Assembly (NCBI RefSeq): GCF_000688395.1
Contig: NZ_JIAG01000001.1
Location: 186,001-250,000, forward strand
Direction: 5' to 3'
DNA from: Haematomicrobium sanguinis DSM 21259
GTDB lineage: Bacteria; Actinomycetota; Actinomycetes; Actinomycetales; Micrococcaceae
DNA length: 64,000 bases
Every line of letters begins with the position of its first letter. Positions within the stretch are counted from its first letter, which is position 1. Made by a program: the position numbers and the translations under genes. This document shows, one piece after another, positions 8,868 through 16,326 of the stretch. A model generated the notes under the pieces. The model had not been told where the DNA came from. It did not search any database and saw only the letters and a program-made list of their open reading frames with translations.

Positions 8868-9715
8868 CAACTGGCACCGGGGTGCTGGCGTGCGAGCACC
8901 TGCATTTCGGCCAAGAGATAGCCCAAGTGCTCGGAGTGCTGCCCGTTGCGGCCACCGCCCCGGGAGTGTGGCACGTCCGGGCTGTCCAGTTCCGCTTCGG
9001 CCAGGATCGAGGCGATCTCCGCCAACACCGGCTCTCGCAAACTGGAGGGTCGGACGGCGACCTGGGCCGTGTCCTCCTCGGCTGCCAGGCTTTCAATGAC
9101 GTCAGTGTCGGTGAACAGTTCCTCCACATAGGGCCACATGTTCGTCAAGCCCGCAATCATGCGGCGGCGCGATTCCTCGGTGCCCAAACCGAGGCGAAGA
9201 ATCCATTGCGTCGCGTGATCGAGGTGATAGTCCACTTCTTTGACGGCCTTGGCCGCAATGGCGGCAAGAGTCGCATCGGAGGAATTCGCGAGCGCTGCGT
9301 ACAGGTGCTTTTGGTAGCTCGCCAGAATGAGCTGGCGAGCGATCGTGTGCGCGAAGTCCCCATTCGGCTGCTCGACCAGATGCACGCTGGTGAACTCGTC
9401 CTCGCCGCGCCAATAGGCGAGATCGTCTTCGGTCTTACCCCAGGCCGAGCCAGCGTAGGTCAAGAAGGAGCGGGCATGACCTAATTGATCCAGCCCGATG
9501 TTGCCGAGTGCGACGTCCTCCTCCAGTTCAGGTGCCCGGGAAATCCAGTTCCCCAAGCGCTGCGCCAAGATGAGGCCGTCATCGCCAAGGCCGAGGGCAT
9601 ATCGGGCGACATCCTCGGATGGGGCGGGAGTCGAGCCATCATGGGTCGCCTGTGCGATGTCTTCGGGGCGGAGCGCAAATCCGGGGGTAATTCGTGTCGC
9701 CGATTCACCAGCCAT
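8864..9715 (-). CDS. paaC: Phenylacetyl-CoA epoxidase structural subunit PaaC
   Basis: PaaC is a ferritin-like, catalytically inactive partner of PaaA in the epoxidase core. Recognisable parts are RYALGLGDDGLILAQRLGNW, GNIGLDQLGHARSFLTYAG and EVDYHLDHATQW. The length of 283 residues includes a longer N-terminus than the typical 250. The ATG shares one base with the paaB stop (TGATG) and the paaC stop overlaps paaD, so the genes are tightly coupled. Confidence 0.94.
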   Translation of the reverse strand: MAGESATRITPGFALRPEDIAQATHDGSTPAPSEDVARYALGLGDDGLILAQRLGNWISRAPELEEDVALGNIGLDQLGHARSFLTYAGSAWGKTEDDLAYWRGEDEFTSVHLVEQPNGDFAHTIARQLILASYQKHLYAALANSSDATLAAIAAKAVKEVDYHLDHATQWILRLGLGTEESRRRMIAGLTNMWPYVEELFTDTDVIESLAAEEDTAQVAVRPSSLREPVLAEIASILAEAELDSPDVPHSRGGGRNGQHSEHLGYLLAEMQVLARQHPGASW

Positions 9716-10053
9716 CAGAGGTGTTTCACCCCTTCGCTTTCGGTGTAGTACGTTGCGTGCCGGTAATCCTTGCCCTTTGCGGACTCAAAAAACGCGTCCT
9801 TCTCTCCCGGGTCGCTCGCGGTAATTGCACTGGCCGGAACCACCCAAATGGACACGCCTTCATTGCGACGGGTGTACAGGTCGCGGGCGTTCCGCACCGC
9901 AAGTTCGGCGTCGGGGGCATGCAAGGAACCGGCGTGCACATGCGAGAGACCGCGCGAGGAACGCACAAACACTTCCCACAAGGGCCACTGCGTTCCACTC
10001 GTCGGGTTTCCCGTGGCGCTCGGAGCTGGTGCATTGCTATTTGGTGAGCTCAT
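9715..10053 (-). CDS. paaB: Phenylacetyl-CoA epoxidase subunit PaaB
   Basis: This small 112-residue subunit of the ring 1,2-epoxidase has the family signature WPLWEVFVRSSRGLSHVHAG and the region ELAVRNARDLYTRRNEG. PaaB bridges PaaAC heterodimers. The first 20 or so residues are a Ser/Pro/Ala-rich extension of the kind also seen on PaaA here. It begins 2 nt after the paaA stop and overlaps the paaC start by one base. Confidence 0.94.
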   Translation of the reverse strand: MSSPNSNAPAPSATGNPTSGTQWPLWEVFVRSSRGLSHVHAGSLHAPDAELAVRNARDLYTRRNEGVSIWVVPASAITASDPGEKDAFFESAKGKDYRHATYYTESEGVKHL

Positions 10054-10055
10054 TG

Positions 10056-11120
10056 TTAGGCAACTTCCGCGGATTGGTGAGGGGCGTCGTCGTACTTCTG
10101 AGCCTGCTTGGCCGCATAGGCGGCCGCCGCTTCACGCACCCACGCACCGTCCTCATGCGCGGCGCGGCGGCGCTCGATGCGTTGCGAGTTGCAGGCGCCC
10201 TGGCCGGCGAGGACGGCCTTGAATTCGGACCAGTCCAGCGGGCCGTGCTCCCACTTTTGGGTGTCCTCGTTGAAGCGGATCTGGTCGTCTGGGAGGGTGA
10301 CGCCGAGCACCTTGGCTTGCTCGACCATCATGCCGACGAAGCGCTGGCGCAGTTCGTCATTGGAGAAGCGCTTGATGTTCCAGGCCATGGATTGTTGGGA
10401 GTTGGGCGAGTCATCGTCCGGCGGCCCGAACATCATCAGGCTCGGCGCGTACCAGCGGTTGACGGCGTCCTGGGCCATTTTTTGTTGCGCCTCGCTACCG
10501 CGCATCAGGGTGAGCAGGATTTCGAAACCCTGGCGCTGGTGGAAGGATTCCTCCTTGCAAATGCGCACCATCGCGCGGCCGTAGGGTCCGTAGCTGGCGC
10601 GGCACAGCGGCACTTGATTGCAAATGGCGGCGCCGTCCACAAGCCAGCCGATCGCTCCGACGTCCGCCCAGGAGAGCGTCGGATAGTTGAAAATGCTGGA
10701 GTAGCGGGCTTTGCCGGCGATGAGGTCCTCGGTCATTTTGTCGCGCGGGGTGCCGAGGGTTTCGGCGGCTGAGTAGAGGTAAAGGCCGTGTCCGGCCTCG
10801 TCCTGGACCTTGGCCATCAGAATGGATTTGCGTTTCAGGCTCGGCGCGCGGGAGATCCAATTCGCTTCGGGCTGCATGCCGATGATTTCGGAGTGCGCGT
10901 GCTGGGAGATCTGGCGGACGAGGGTCTTGCGGTAAGCCTCCGGCATCCAGTCGCGCGGTTCAATGCGCGAATCCTCGGCGATGATGGCGTCAAAGCGGGC
11001 TTGGCCGGCGGGATGCGCGGGCTGTGCGGGCTGTTCCGCTGCTTGCGCGGACCGCCCGGGTTGCCCAGGTTGCGCAGGTTGCGCGGGGGCTGCGGCGTCC
11101 GTGGTGGCGTGCTGCGTCAT
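10056..11120 (-). CDS. paaA: Phenylacetyl-CoA epoxidase catalytic subunit PaaA
   Basis: PaaA is the diiron oxygenase subunit that epoxidises phenylacetyl-CoA. Ferritin-like metal-ligand helices are seen at [17 protein letters not shown] and [17 protein letters not shown] Pro/Ala/Gln-rich low-complexity leader of about 40 residues precedes the conserved start near [19 protein letters not shown], making the protein 354 residues against the usual 310-330. I chose the ATG at 11120, which has GAGGAG upstream. It heads the operon paaABCDE-paaG, with a PaaR-type operator 46-67 nt upstream. Confidence 0.95.
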   Translation of the reverse strand: MTQHATTDAAAPAQPAQPGQPGRSAQAAEQPAQPAHPAGQARFDAIIAEDSRIEPRDWMPEAYRKTLVRQISQHAHSEIIGMQPEANWISRAPSLKRKSILMAKVQDEAGHGLYLYSAAETLGTPRDKMTEDLIAGKARYSSIFNYPTLSWADVGAIGWLVDGAAICNQVPLCRASYGPYGRAMVRICKEESFHQRQGFEILLTLMRGSEAQQKMAQDAVNRWYAPSLMMFGPPDDDSPNSQQSMAWNIKRFSNDELRQRFVGMMVEQAKVLGVTLPDDQIRFNEDTQKWEHGPLDWSEFKAVLAGQGACNSQRIERRRAAHEDGAWVREAAAAYAAKQAQKYDDAPHQSAEVA

Positions 11121-11165
11121 TGCTGCTCCTCTGCTCCGCCGCACTCGCCTGGGCGAGCCGGGGAA

Positions 11166-11187
11166 TTACTGACCGTTCGTTCAGTAT
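11166..11187. promoter_or_regulatory. Putative PaaR operator upstream of paaA
   Basis: The site reads TTACTGACCG TT CGTTCAGTAT, an imperfect palindrome shared with three other sites ahead of phenylacetate genes at 12244-12265, 18551-18572 and 21975-21996. From memory the corynebacterial PaaR operator has half-sites ACTnACCG and CGGTnAGT, which this resembles. The cognate repressor is probably the TetR protein at 14091-14666. Confidence 0.75.
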
Positions 11188-11347
11188 ATCGGGAGGCGTG
11201 TGGTGCGGGCAACACCCCTGCGGCCGACGGTCAATGTTGCAGGTTAGCGGGAGATGTCGCAGCGGCGCGGTTCCGTCTGTCGGCGTTGTTGGGAGTTCGG
11301 GGACTCGCACTCCGCTCAATGTCAGAGGCGGCCGGTAGGTTAGACGC

Positions 11348-12088
11348 ATGAAGGTTGAACGTCGCGAAATCGCCGCCGAAATGGCCCAGAACCGTTCCCT
11401 GATTGGCGCGTGGGCAATCGTATCGCCCCTGCAACTTTTTTTGGTCGAGGCGTTGGCGATCATGGCGTGGACCGGGCGTCCCGGCTATAGCCGCATCGAG
11501 AATGTCATTAGCGATCTGGGAGCCGCGAACTGCGCCTTTTACCAGGACCGCATCCTGTGCTCGCCGCTGAATTGGCTCATGAATCTCTCGCTGATCTTGC
11601 AAGGCGTCGGGTTGTTGCTCGGTGCGGCCATGTTGACCACGGCGCTTTTGGGTGTGGGCGGCCGGCTACATCCCGAGATGCGCGTCAAGGGCAGGACCGC
11701 GATTGCCACCCGCATTCTCTTGGCTGCCGCCGGGATCGGTGCCGCCATTGTGGGCCTGGCGCCGCTGGACACCGTGGCGTGGCTGCATTTCGCCGGCGCC
11801 ACACTGTTTTTCGGGGCCGGATCAGCGGTACTCCTGTTGTTGTGGCGCCTATGGCGGGGCGTCAATCCGGTGAGCACCGCACTCCTGGTCTGCGGTGTGA
11901 TCGCGATTGCGGCGACGCTCGCATTTCTGATCCTGGTGGTGTGGTTGGACATTCCGTGGATGCCGGCCGGACTGCTTGAACGGCTCATCGTGTACCCGAT
12001 CATGATCGGGGTGAGCCTGGCCGGAATCAGCGTGGCACGCGGGGTGCGCCAAGCTCGAAAGGTGGTGGTCGCAGCCGAACACGAGTAA
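11348..12088 (+). CDS. DUF998-type integral membrane protein
   Basis: This 246-residue protein has six hydrophobic segments. The N-terminal region is GRPGYSRIENVISDLGAANC followed by SPLNWLMN, a motif pair typical of DUF998 proteins. No enzymatic function is established for the family. It lies between the divergent paaA and paaI promoters without overlapping either, so a role in aromatic catabolism is only positional. The start has no strong ribosome-binding site. Confidence 0.75.
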   Translation: MKVERREIAAEMAQNRSLIGAWAIVSPLQLFLVEALAIMAWTGRPGYSRIENVISDLGAANCAFYQDRILCSPLNWLMNLSLILQGVGLLLGAAMLTTALLGVGGRLHPEMRVKGRTAIATRILLAAAGIGAAIVGLAPLDTVAWLHFAGATLFFGAGSAVLLLLWRLWRGVNPVSTALLVCGVIAIAATLAFLILVVWLDIPWMPAGLLERLIVYPIMIGVSLAGISVARGVRQARKVVVAAEHE

Positions 12089-12112
12089 ACCCACGTCCCG
12101 ACTGCCTGGGCC

Positions 12113-12202
12113 CGAGCGGCTGACACCCGGGCGGCGTGCACTCGAGCGGCTTGCACTCGAGCGGCTTGCACCCGAGCGCCTGACACCTGAGCGCCCTGGG
12201 CG
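12113..12202. repeat. Tandem repeat, six 15-bp units
   Basis: Six head-to-tail units resemble CGAGCGGCTTGCACC. Units 3 and 4 differ at one base; the outer units are more diverged, and another partial unit appears near 12222. The array lies between the DUF998 gene and the paaI operator. I see no gene through it: reading frames over it encode only Cys/Pro/Leu-rich repeats. Confidence 0.85.
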
Positions 12203-12243
12203 GTTCCGCCGCCATTCCTTGACACCTGAGCGCGGGTGCGATT

Positions 12244-12265
12244 ACCTAATGAACATTCGGTAAGT
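12244..12265. promoter_or_regulatory. Putative PaaR operator upstream of paaI-paaK-paaR
   Basis: Read on the minus strand the site begins ACTTACCG and ends TTAGGT, aligning with the other three phenylacetate operators. It lies 43 nt upstream of the paaI start, so PaaR would control its own operon. Confidence 0.68.
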
Positions 12266-12307
12266 AATTCGCGCGGGCGCCTGACCCGCGCGCTGAAGGG
12301 ATCGGCA

Positions 12308-12790
12308 ATGACGCACCCCCTGTTGGCGGAGGACCTCGCCTCCCAATGGCTTGGACTCAAAGTTCTGCACACGGGCGACGGCACCGCGACCGTCACCACT
12401 ACCCTGCGCCCGGAAATGATGAACGGGTTCGGTCTCACCCACGGCGGCATCATCTTCGCCATCGCCGACTCCGCTTTTGCCTTCGCCTGCAACCCGACCG
12501 ACTCCGACGGCTCCACCCACACCGTCGCGTCCGGTGCCGACATCAACTTCCTTCGGCCCACCTTCGCGGGCCAGCAAGTGACCGCGATCGCCACCCGCCG
12601 CGCCGCTAGCGGGCGGAGCGGCATCTTTGACGTACAAGTTTTTGCGCGAGCTGCGCGGGATTCCGGTGACACCGCCGAATCTTCCGCAGAGCACGACGGC
12701 GATGCTCACCTTGGCGAGCTGGTGGCAGAATTCCGCGGGCGGAGCAGGACCATTCCCGCCCGCACGACGACGAGCGAGGCGAACGCATGA
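12308..12790 (+). CDS. paaI: Phenylacetyl-CoA pathway thioesterase PaaI
   Basis: PaaI is a hotdog-fold acyl-CoA thioesterase that recycles dead-end CoA esters in phenylacetate breakdown. The motif GLTHGGIIFAIADSAFAFACN includes the HGG signature and the catalytic aspartate. The strand ASGADINFLRPTFAGQQVTA is also typical. I chose the ATG at 12308, giving 160 residues; the longer frame would run back through the operator. Its stop overlaps the paaK ATG (ATGA). Confidence 0.92.
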   Translation: MTHPLLAEDLASQWLGLKVLHTGDGTATVTTTLRPEMMNGFGLTHGGIIFAIADSAFAFACNPTDSDGSTHTVASGADINFLRPTFAGQQVTAIATRRAASGRSGIFDVQVFARAARDSGDTAESSAEHDGDAHLGELVAEFRGRSRTIPARTTTSEANA

Positions 12791-14088
12791 GCACCGAAAG
12801 CAGCTCCCTATTTCCCGAACTCGAATGGGAGCGCGAGCAGGTCGAGGCCGTACAACTCGAACGGTTGCAGAACACCCTGCGCTACGCCTATGACCGCGTA
12901 CCGCTCTACACCCGAAAGTTTGATGAGGCCGGGGTTCGGCCCGAAGACTGCCGCACACTCGAAGACCTCGCTCTGTTCCCGTACACCACCAAGGATGACC
13001 TCCGCGCCGAATACCCCTTTGGCATGTTCGCCGTCCCGCAAAGCGAGGTGGTGCGGGTTCACGCGAGCTCTGGCACCACAGGCAAACCCACGGTTGTCGG
13101 ATACACCCGCGGTGACATAGACCGGTGGAGCGATCTGGTTGCACGGAGCATGTTTGTTTCGGGCGCCCGTCCCGGCCACAAGGTGCACGTAGCCTACGGT
13201 TACGGTCTCTTTACTGGCGGGCTCGGCGCACATTACGGCGCGGAAAAACTCGGCACCACGGTCATTCCCATGTCCGGAGGACAGACCGAAAAGCAAATTC
13301 AACTCATCCGTGACTTTGAACCAGACGTCATCATGTGTACCCCGACCTACCTGCTCACCATCATGGACGCGATGGCGCACCAAGGGCTCGACCCACGCGA
13401 AACAACCCTCAAATATGCGGTGTGCGGGGCCGAGCCCTGGACCGAAAACATGCGCCGCGAGCTCGAAGAAGGCATGGACCTCAAAGCAAGCGACATTTAC
13501 GGGCTCTCCGAAGTCATGGGGCCGGGCGTTGCCGGCGAGTTCGCGACCCGGCAAGACGGCAGCCATATTTGGGAAGACCATTTCCGCCCCGAAATTGTTG
13601 ACCCCTTTGATCTGGACCGGGTGCTCGGCGATGGCGAGGAAGGCGAGCTCGTGTTCACGACGCTCACCAAAGAAGCCCTCCCGATCATCCGTTACCGCAC
13701 CAAAGACCTCACCAAACTTTCGGCCGGGACCGAAGCGCCCGGCATGCGCCGCATGGGTCGGATCACCGGCCGCAGCGACGACATGATCATCCTGCGCGGA
13801 GTGAACCTCTTCCCCACGCAAATCGAGGAAATCACACTCTCAATCCCAGCCCTTAGCCCACACTTCCAACTCGAAATCACCCGGGTGGACCGCATGGACC
13901 GGCTGACAGTCAAGGTGGAGCCGCGCGAAAGCGCCAGCACCGATGACGTGGCCGCCGCCCTCGCGGAACTGCAACACCGCATTAAGACCCACATTGGCTC
14001 CACCTGCACCGTCATCAGCGCCGAACCGGGTACGCTAGCCAGGTCCAGCGGCAAACTGCGCCGCGTCTATGATCTGCGGGAGATGTAA
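12787..14088 (+). CDS. paaK: Phenylacetate--CoA ligase PaaK
   Basis: PaaK activates phenylacetate to phenylacetyl-CoA with ATP, the first step of the pathway. The adenylate-forming P-loop ASSGTTGKPTVVGYT is at about residue 92. LPIIRYRTKDL and the hinge region IILRGVNLFPTQIEE lie in the C-terminal half. The length of 433 residues is typical. It is coupled to paaI by an ATGA overlap and is followed 2 nt later by paaR. Confidence 0.96.
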   Translation: MSTESSSLFPELEWEREQVEAVQLERLQNTLRYAYDRVPLYTRKFDEAGVRPEDCRTLEDLALFPYTTKDDLRAEYPFGMFAVPQSEVVRVHASSGTTGKPTVVGYTRGDIDRWSDLVARSMFVSGARPGHKVHVAYGYGLFTGGLGAHYGAEKLGTTVIPMSGGQTEKQIQLIRDFEPDVIMCTPTYLLTIMDAMAHQGLDPRETTLKYAVCGAEPWTENMRRELEEGMDLKASDIYGLSEVMGPGVAGEFATRQDGSHIWEDHFRPEIVDPFDLDRVLGDGEEGELVFTTLTKEALPIIRYRTKDLTKLSAGTEAPGMRRMGRITGRSDDMIILRGVNLFPTQIEEITLSIPALSPHFQLEITRVDRMDRLTVKVEPRESASTDDVAAALAELQHRIKTHIGSTCTVISAEPGTLARSSGKLRRVYDLREM

Positions 14089-14090
14089 GT

Positions 14091-14666
14091 ATGAAGCGTG
14101 GCCGGCCCGGCTATGACCAAGACGCCGTGCTGGAAGTCGCCGTCGCGGCCTTCAACGAGCACGGTTTCGAGGCGACCTCGATGGGCGTCCTTGCTGACCG
14201 CTTGGGCATCTCCAAGTCCGCGATTTACCACCACGTCTCGTCCAAGGAAGAGCTCTTGCGCATGGCTCTCGAGCGCGCGCTCGGCGGCCTCGAATCCGTC
14301 TTAGACCAGGCGCCCGCGGATGTGCCGGCGATTGCGGCGCTCGAGAATGTCCTGCGCGGAACCGTCAACGTTCTGGTCGAGCACCTGCCCGAAGTCACTT
14401 TGCTCCTACGCTTGCGCGGAAATAGTGAGATGGAACGAGAAGCCCTCACACGCCGTCGTACTATTGACCGGCGATTTGCCGTTTTGGTGCGCCAAGCGCA
14501 AGAGGAGGGAGCGTTGCGCTCCGATATTGAGGCGCGGACGGCCGAGCGGCTCATGCTCGGCACCGTGAATTCGCTGGTGGAATGGTATCGGCCAGGTGGC
14601 TCACTGAGTGCAAGCGCCCTGGCCGATCAGGTGATCACGATGGTTTTTGGCGGCCTCCGCGCCTAG
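14091..14666 (+). CDS. paaR: TetR-family regulator, probable PaaR
   Basis: This 191-residue TetR protein has an N-terminal HTH (AVAAFNEHGFEATSMGVLAD, then GISKSAIYHHVSSKEELL) and a C-terminal ligand domain with a Leu-rich helix around EVTLLLRLRGNSEMERE. It is the third gene of paaI-paaK-paaR. PaaR proteins of actinobacteria repress paa genes and are released by phenylacetyl-CoA. Four matching palindromes in this window lie ahead of paa units, which supports the assignment. Confidence 0.88.
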   Translation: MKRGRPGYDQDAVLEVAVAAFNEHGFEATSMGVLADRLGISKSAIYHHVSSKEELLRMALERALGGLESVLDQAPADVPAIAALENVLRGTVNVLVEHLPEVTLLLRLRGNSEMEREALTRRRTIDRRFAVLVRQAQEEGALRSDIEARTAERLMLGTVNSLVEWYRPGGSLSASALADQVITMVFGGLRA

Positions 14667-14675
14667 CACCGGCGC

Positions 14676-14757
14676 GAACTTATGCTCACGGGGCGCCTCG
14701 GTTGGTGAGCATAAGGCCTTATGCCCACCAACCGCCCGCTCAACGGGGCATAAGTTC
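14676..14757. repeat. Palindromic element B1 (nested inverted repeats), overlapping a DUF559 stop codon
   Basis: The outer arms are GAACTTATGC at 14676-14685 and GCATAAGTTC at 14748-14757. The inner palindrome spans 14700-14733, with arms beginning GGTTGGTG and centre AAGGCCTT and one mismatch. The right outer arm carries the last codons and TGA of the DUF559 gene. A directly oriented second copy, B2, lies at 15608-15688, upstream of the same gene. Confidence 0.9.
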
Positions 14758-15549
14758 GGCGAGCGCCAAACCAACCAGGTCCAAAAACTCCTGCGGATTG
14801 CTGAAAACCATCTGAAACGTGATGCGTAGCGTCGGGACACCCTTGATGACGTAGAGGTTGTTGCGGCGACGGTCTTCCAAGAACCCGATCTCCGTGTGGT
14901 GAAACGCCCTGCCGTCAAGCTCGATCCCCAGCACCCCATTGACGAGCAGGTCGATTCGCCCCAGCCCCTCGACGTATCGCTGGACCTGGACGTGATACCC
15001 CGCGTCCTCCAAAATATAGCGGGCCGCGGATTCGAGGTAAGAACCGCACGCTGGCTGCACCCGAGCAACGAGCCCCCTGACCACGGGCGAGCGCGCCCGC
15101 CCGGCTTCCTCTTTGAGCTCGGTGAGAGAAATCTGCTTGGTCGAGACCGCCGCGTCGGCGATCATGATGCTCTGCATGGGCGGGACGCACAAAAAGGCGT
15201 CGAGGACCGCATTGAGAAGTTGGCCGCCGGGGCGATGCCGATGCGTCACGTAGGGCCCAAGAGTGCGCGAATGCCGTTGCACAATATGCGGAATTCGAGG
15301 GGCATCCATGACCCACAGCTTGTGCACGCTTGCCAGCGAGATACACCCTAAGTCAGCGCCGCGAGCCCTCGCTGTTACCCACTGCGGGTGCGCGCCCGGC
15401 CTGGCAACGACACCGCGAGGATGGCGCTTCAGCTTCCCCAATTCGACTAGCCCGTCCACAACACGCCGCGGAATTCCGGCGCGCTCGAGTTCCACGGCCC
15501 GCAGGACCCCTTCGTGCAGGCGCAACAGTTCCTTGAGTTCCGGTGTCAT
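14740..15549 (-). CDS. DUF559 (Vsr-like nuclease fold) protein with AbiEi-like N-terminus
   Basis: The C-terminal part (about 165-269) has the DUF559 pattern: SYLES, then GLGRIDLLVNG, then LGIELDGRAFHH, then EDRRRNN. The acidic residues and order fit the PD-(D/E)xK/Vsr nuclease fold. The N-terminus resembles the winged-helix domain of AbiEi-type antitoxins. No partner toxin is adjacent. The stop codon lies in palindrome B1, and TTATCCACAGG is 52 nt upstream of the ATG, next to palindrome B2. A second protein of the same family with the same arrangement is at 53877-54683. Whether it cleaves DNA or acts as a regulator is unknown. Confidence 0.85.
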   Translation of the reverse strand: MTPELKELLRLHEGVLRAVELERAGIPRRVVDGLVELGKLKRHPRGVVARPGAHPQWVTARARGADLGCISLASVHKLWVMDAPRIPHIVQRHSRTLGPYVTHRHRPGGQLLNAVLDAFLCVPPMQSIMIADAAVSTKQISLTELKEEAGRARSPVVRGLVARVQPACGSYLESAARYILEDAGYHVQVQRYVEGLGRIDLLVNGVLGIELDGRAFHHTEIGFLEDRRRNNLYVIKGVPTLRITFQMVFSNPQEFLDLVGLALAELMPR

Positions 15550-15600
15550 TCACCTAGCGTGCCCCGCTGCGGCCGAACTTTCGAGTGCCTTTTGGCAACC

Positions 15601-15609
15601 TGTGGATAA
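15601..15609 (-). promoter_or_regulatory. DnaA-box-like TTATCCACA upstream of DUF559 gene 1
   Basis: On the gene's strand the site reads TTATCCACAGG and ends 52 nt before the start codon. The same nonamer plus GG occurs at the identical distance before the second DUF559 gene. It matches the DnaA-box consensus, but conservation with the cassette may reflect another function. Confidence 0.7.
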
Positions 15610-15688
15610 CTTATGCGCACGGAAAGGGCCGGTTGGTGAGCATAAGGCCTTATGCTCACCAACCGGCCCGCCAAACCGGCGTAAGTTC
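15608..15688. repeat. Palindromic element B2, 44-bp perfect core palindrome
   Basis: The core at 15626-15669 is a perfect palindrome; its half begins GGGCCGGTTGGTGAGCATAA. Outer arms AACTTATGC at 15608 and GCGTAAGTT at 15680 match B1. Its left end touches the TTATCCACA site. It lies 43 nt past the stop of the secreted-protein gene at 15732, so it also marks that gene's 3' side. Confidence 0.9.
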
Positions 15689-15731
15689 GGGGCTAGCGTG
15701 TGGTGCTGGTGTCCCGGACTAACCTTCGCGG

Positions 15732-16163
15732 CTAGCGGCCGGGGATAGGCGTGGACACGACGTTCCATTCGCCGCCAGGGGTCTTTGCCTGGATGTAGAA
15801 GTCGGTCGCGTCGTTGTAAATGCCCGAGGGTGTGTAGCTCACCGTGCCGGAGGTCGCAGCTCCGTCAAAGTACTCCAAGTCCAAGGGGATCGTGAAGACC
15901 TGGTCGGTGTACGCCACGAACTCGAGCGTGTAGACCCGGTACTCGGTGGCGCCCGGGACCGCCGTCCAGGTCAGGTTGTAACTGTCGCCGCCAGCGCTGG
16001 TCGCGCTCAGAGAGAACGCTTCCTGGGCCGCTACGGCCTCGACGGTCTTGGGCGCGTTGCCGTGGCCGGGCGCGGCGGTTGCCGCCGGTGCCGCGAGCGC
16101 TCCTCCAGCAAGGATCATGCCACCGGTTGCGGCCAGGCTAACTGCCTTACGTACCTTGTTCAT
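15732..16163 (-). CDS. Secreted protein of unknown function
   Basis: This 143-residue protein has a clear Sec signal peptide: MNKVRKAVSLAATGGMILAG, then an Ala-rich end AAPAATAAPGHG with likely cleavage near residue 31. The mature part is rich in Thr, Tyr and Ser. The stretch SYNLTWTAVPGATEYRVYTL resembles the first strands of a fibronectin type III domain, and the C-terminus (FYIQAKTPGGEW) would fit later strands. No enzymatic motif is seen. It stands alone between paaZ and the first DUF559 cassette. Confidence 0.75.
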   Translation of the reverse strand: MNKVRKAVSLAATGGMILAGGALAAPAATAAPGHGNAPKTVEAVAAQEAFSLSATSAGGDSYNLTWTAVPGATEYRVYTLEFVAYTDQVFTIPLDLEYFDGAATSGTVSYTPSGIYNDATDFYIQAKTPGGEWNVVSTPIPGR

Positions 16164-16281
16164 GGATCTTCCCTTTCATGTGGTGCCGACGCACGTGCCG
16201 CGTCAGCGATCGGGTTCGCCTCAACCTGTATAACGGAATGGCAACAGAAAGGGTTCAGTGAGGCACGACGGCGTTACTCGC

Positions 16282-16311
16282 CCCCCGCACGCGCCTCGCC
16301 CCACGCGGGGG
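16282..16311 (-). terminator. GC-rich hairpin downstream of paaZ
   Basis: Arms CCCCCGC (16282-16288) and GCGGGGG (16305-16311) enclose a 16-nt loop, 15 nt past the paaZ stop. There is no clear T-run, so this is only a candidate terminator. Confidence 0.4.
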
Positions 16312-16326
16312 TACTTGGGCACAACG

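Noticed and set aside
6918-8921. A 667-codon plus-strand open frame
   Set aside because: It is antisense to paaE, paaD and paaG, which have full family motifs; the frame is open only because of GC-rich codon bias and encodes Arg/His/Pro-rich sequence.
12113-12202. CRISPR array
   Set aside because: Units are 15 bp, directly adjacent and without spacers; no cas genes are present.
11539-12672. A 377-codon minus-strand open frame across the tandem repeat
   Set aside because: It overlaps the DUF998 and paaI genes on the other strand, and its repeat-derived segments look non-coding.
14676-15688. Integron cassette with canonical attC
   Set aside because: The palindromes lack the RYYYAAC/GTTRRRY cores and no tyrosine integrase is in the window, so only the layout is integron-like.
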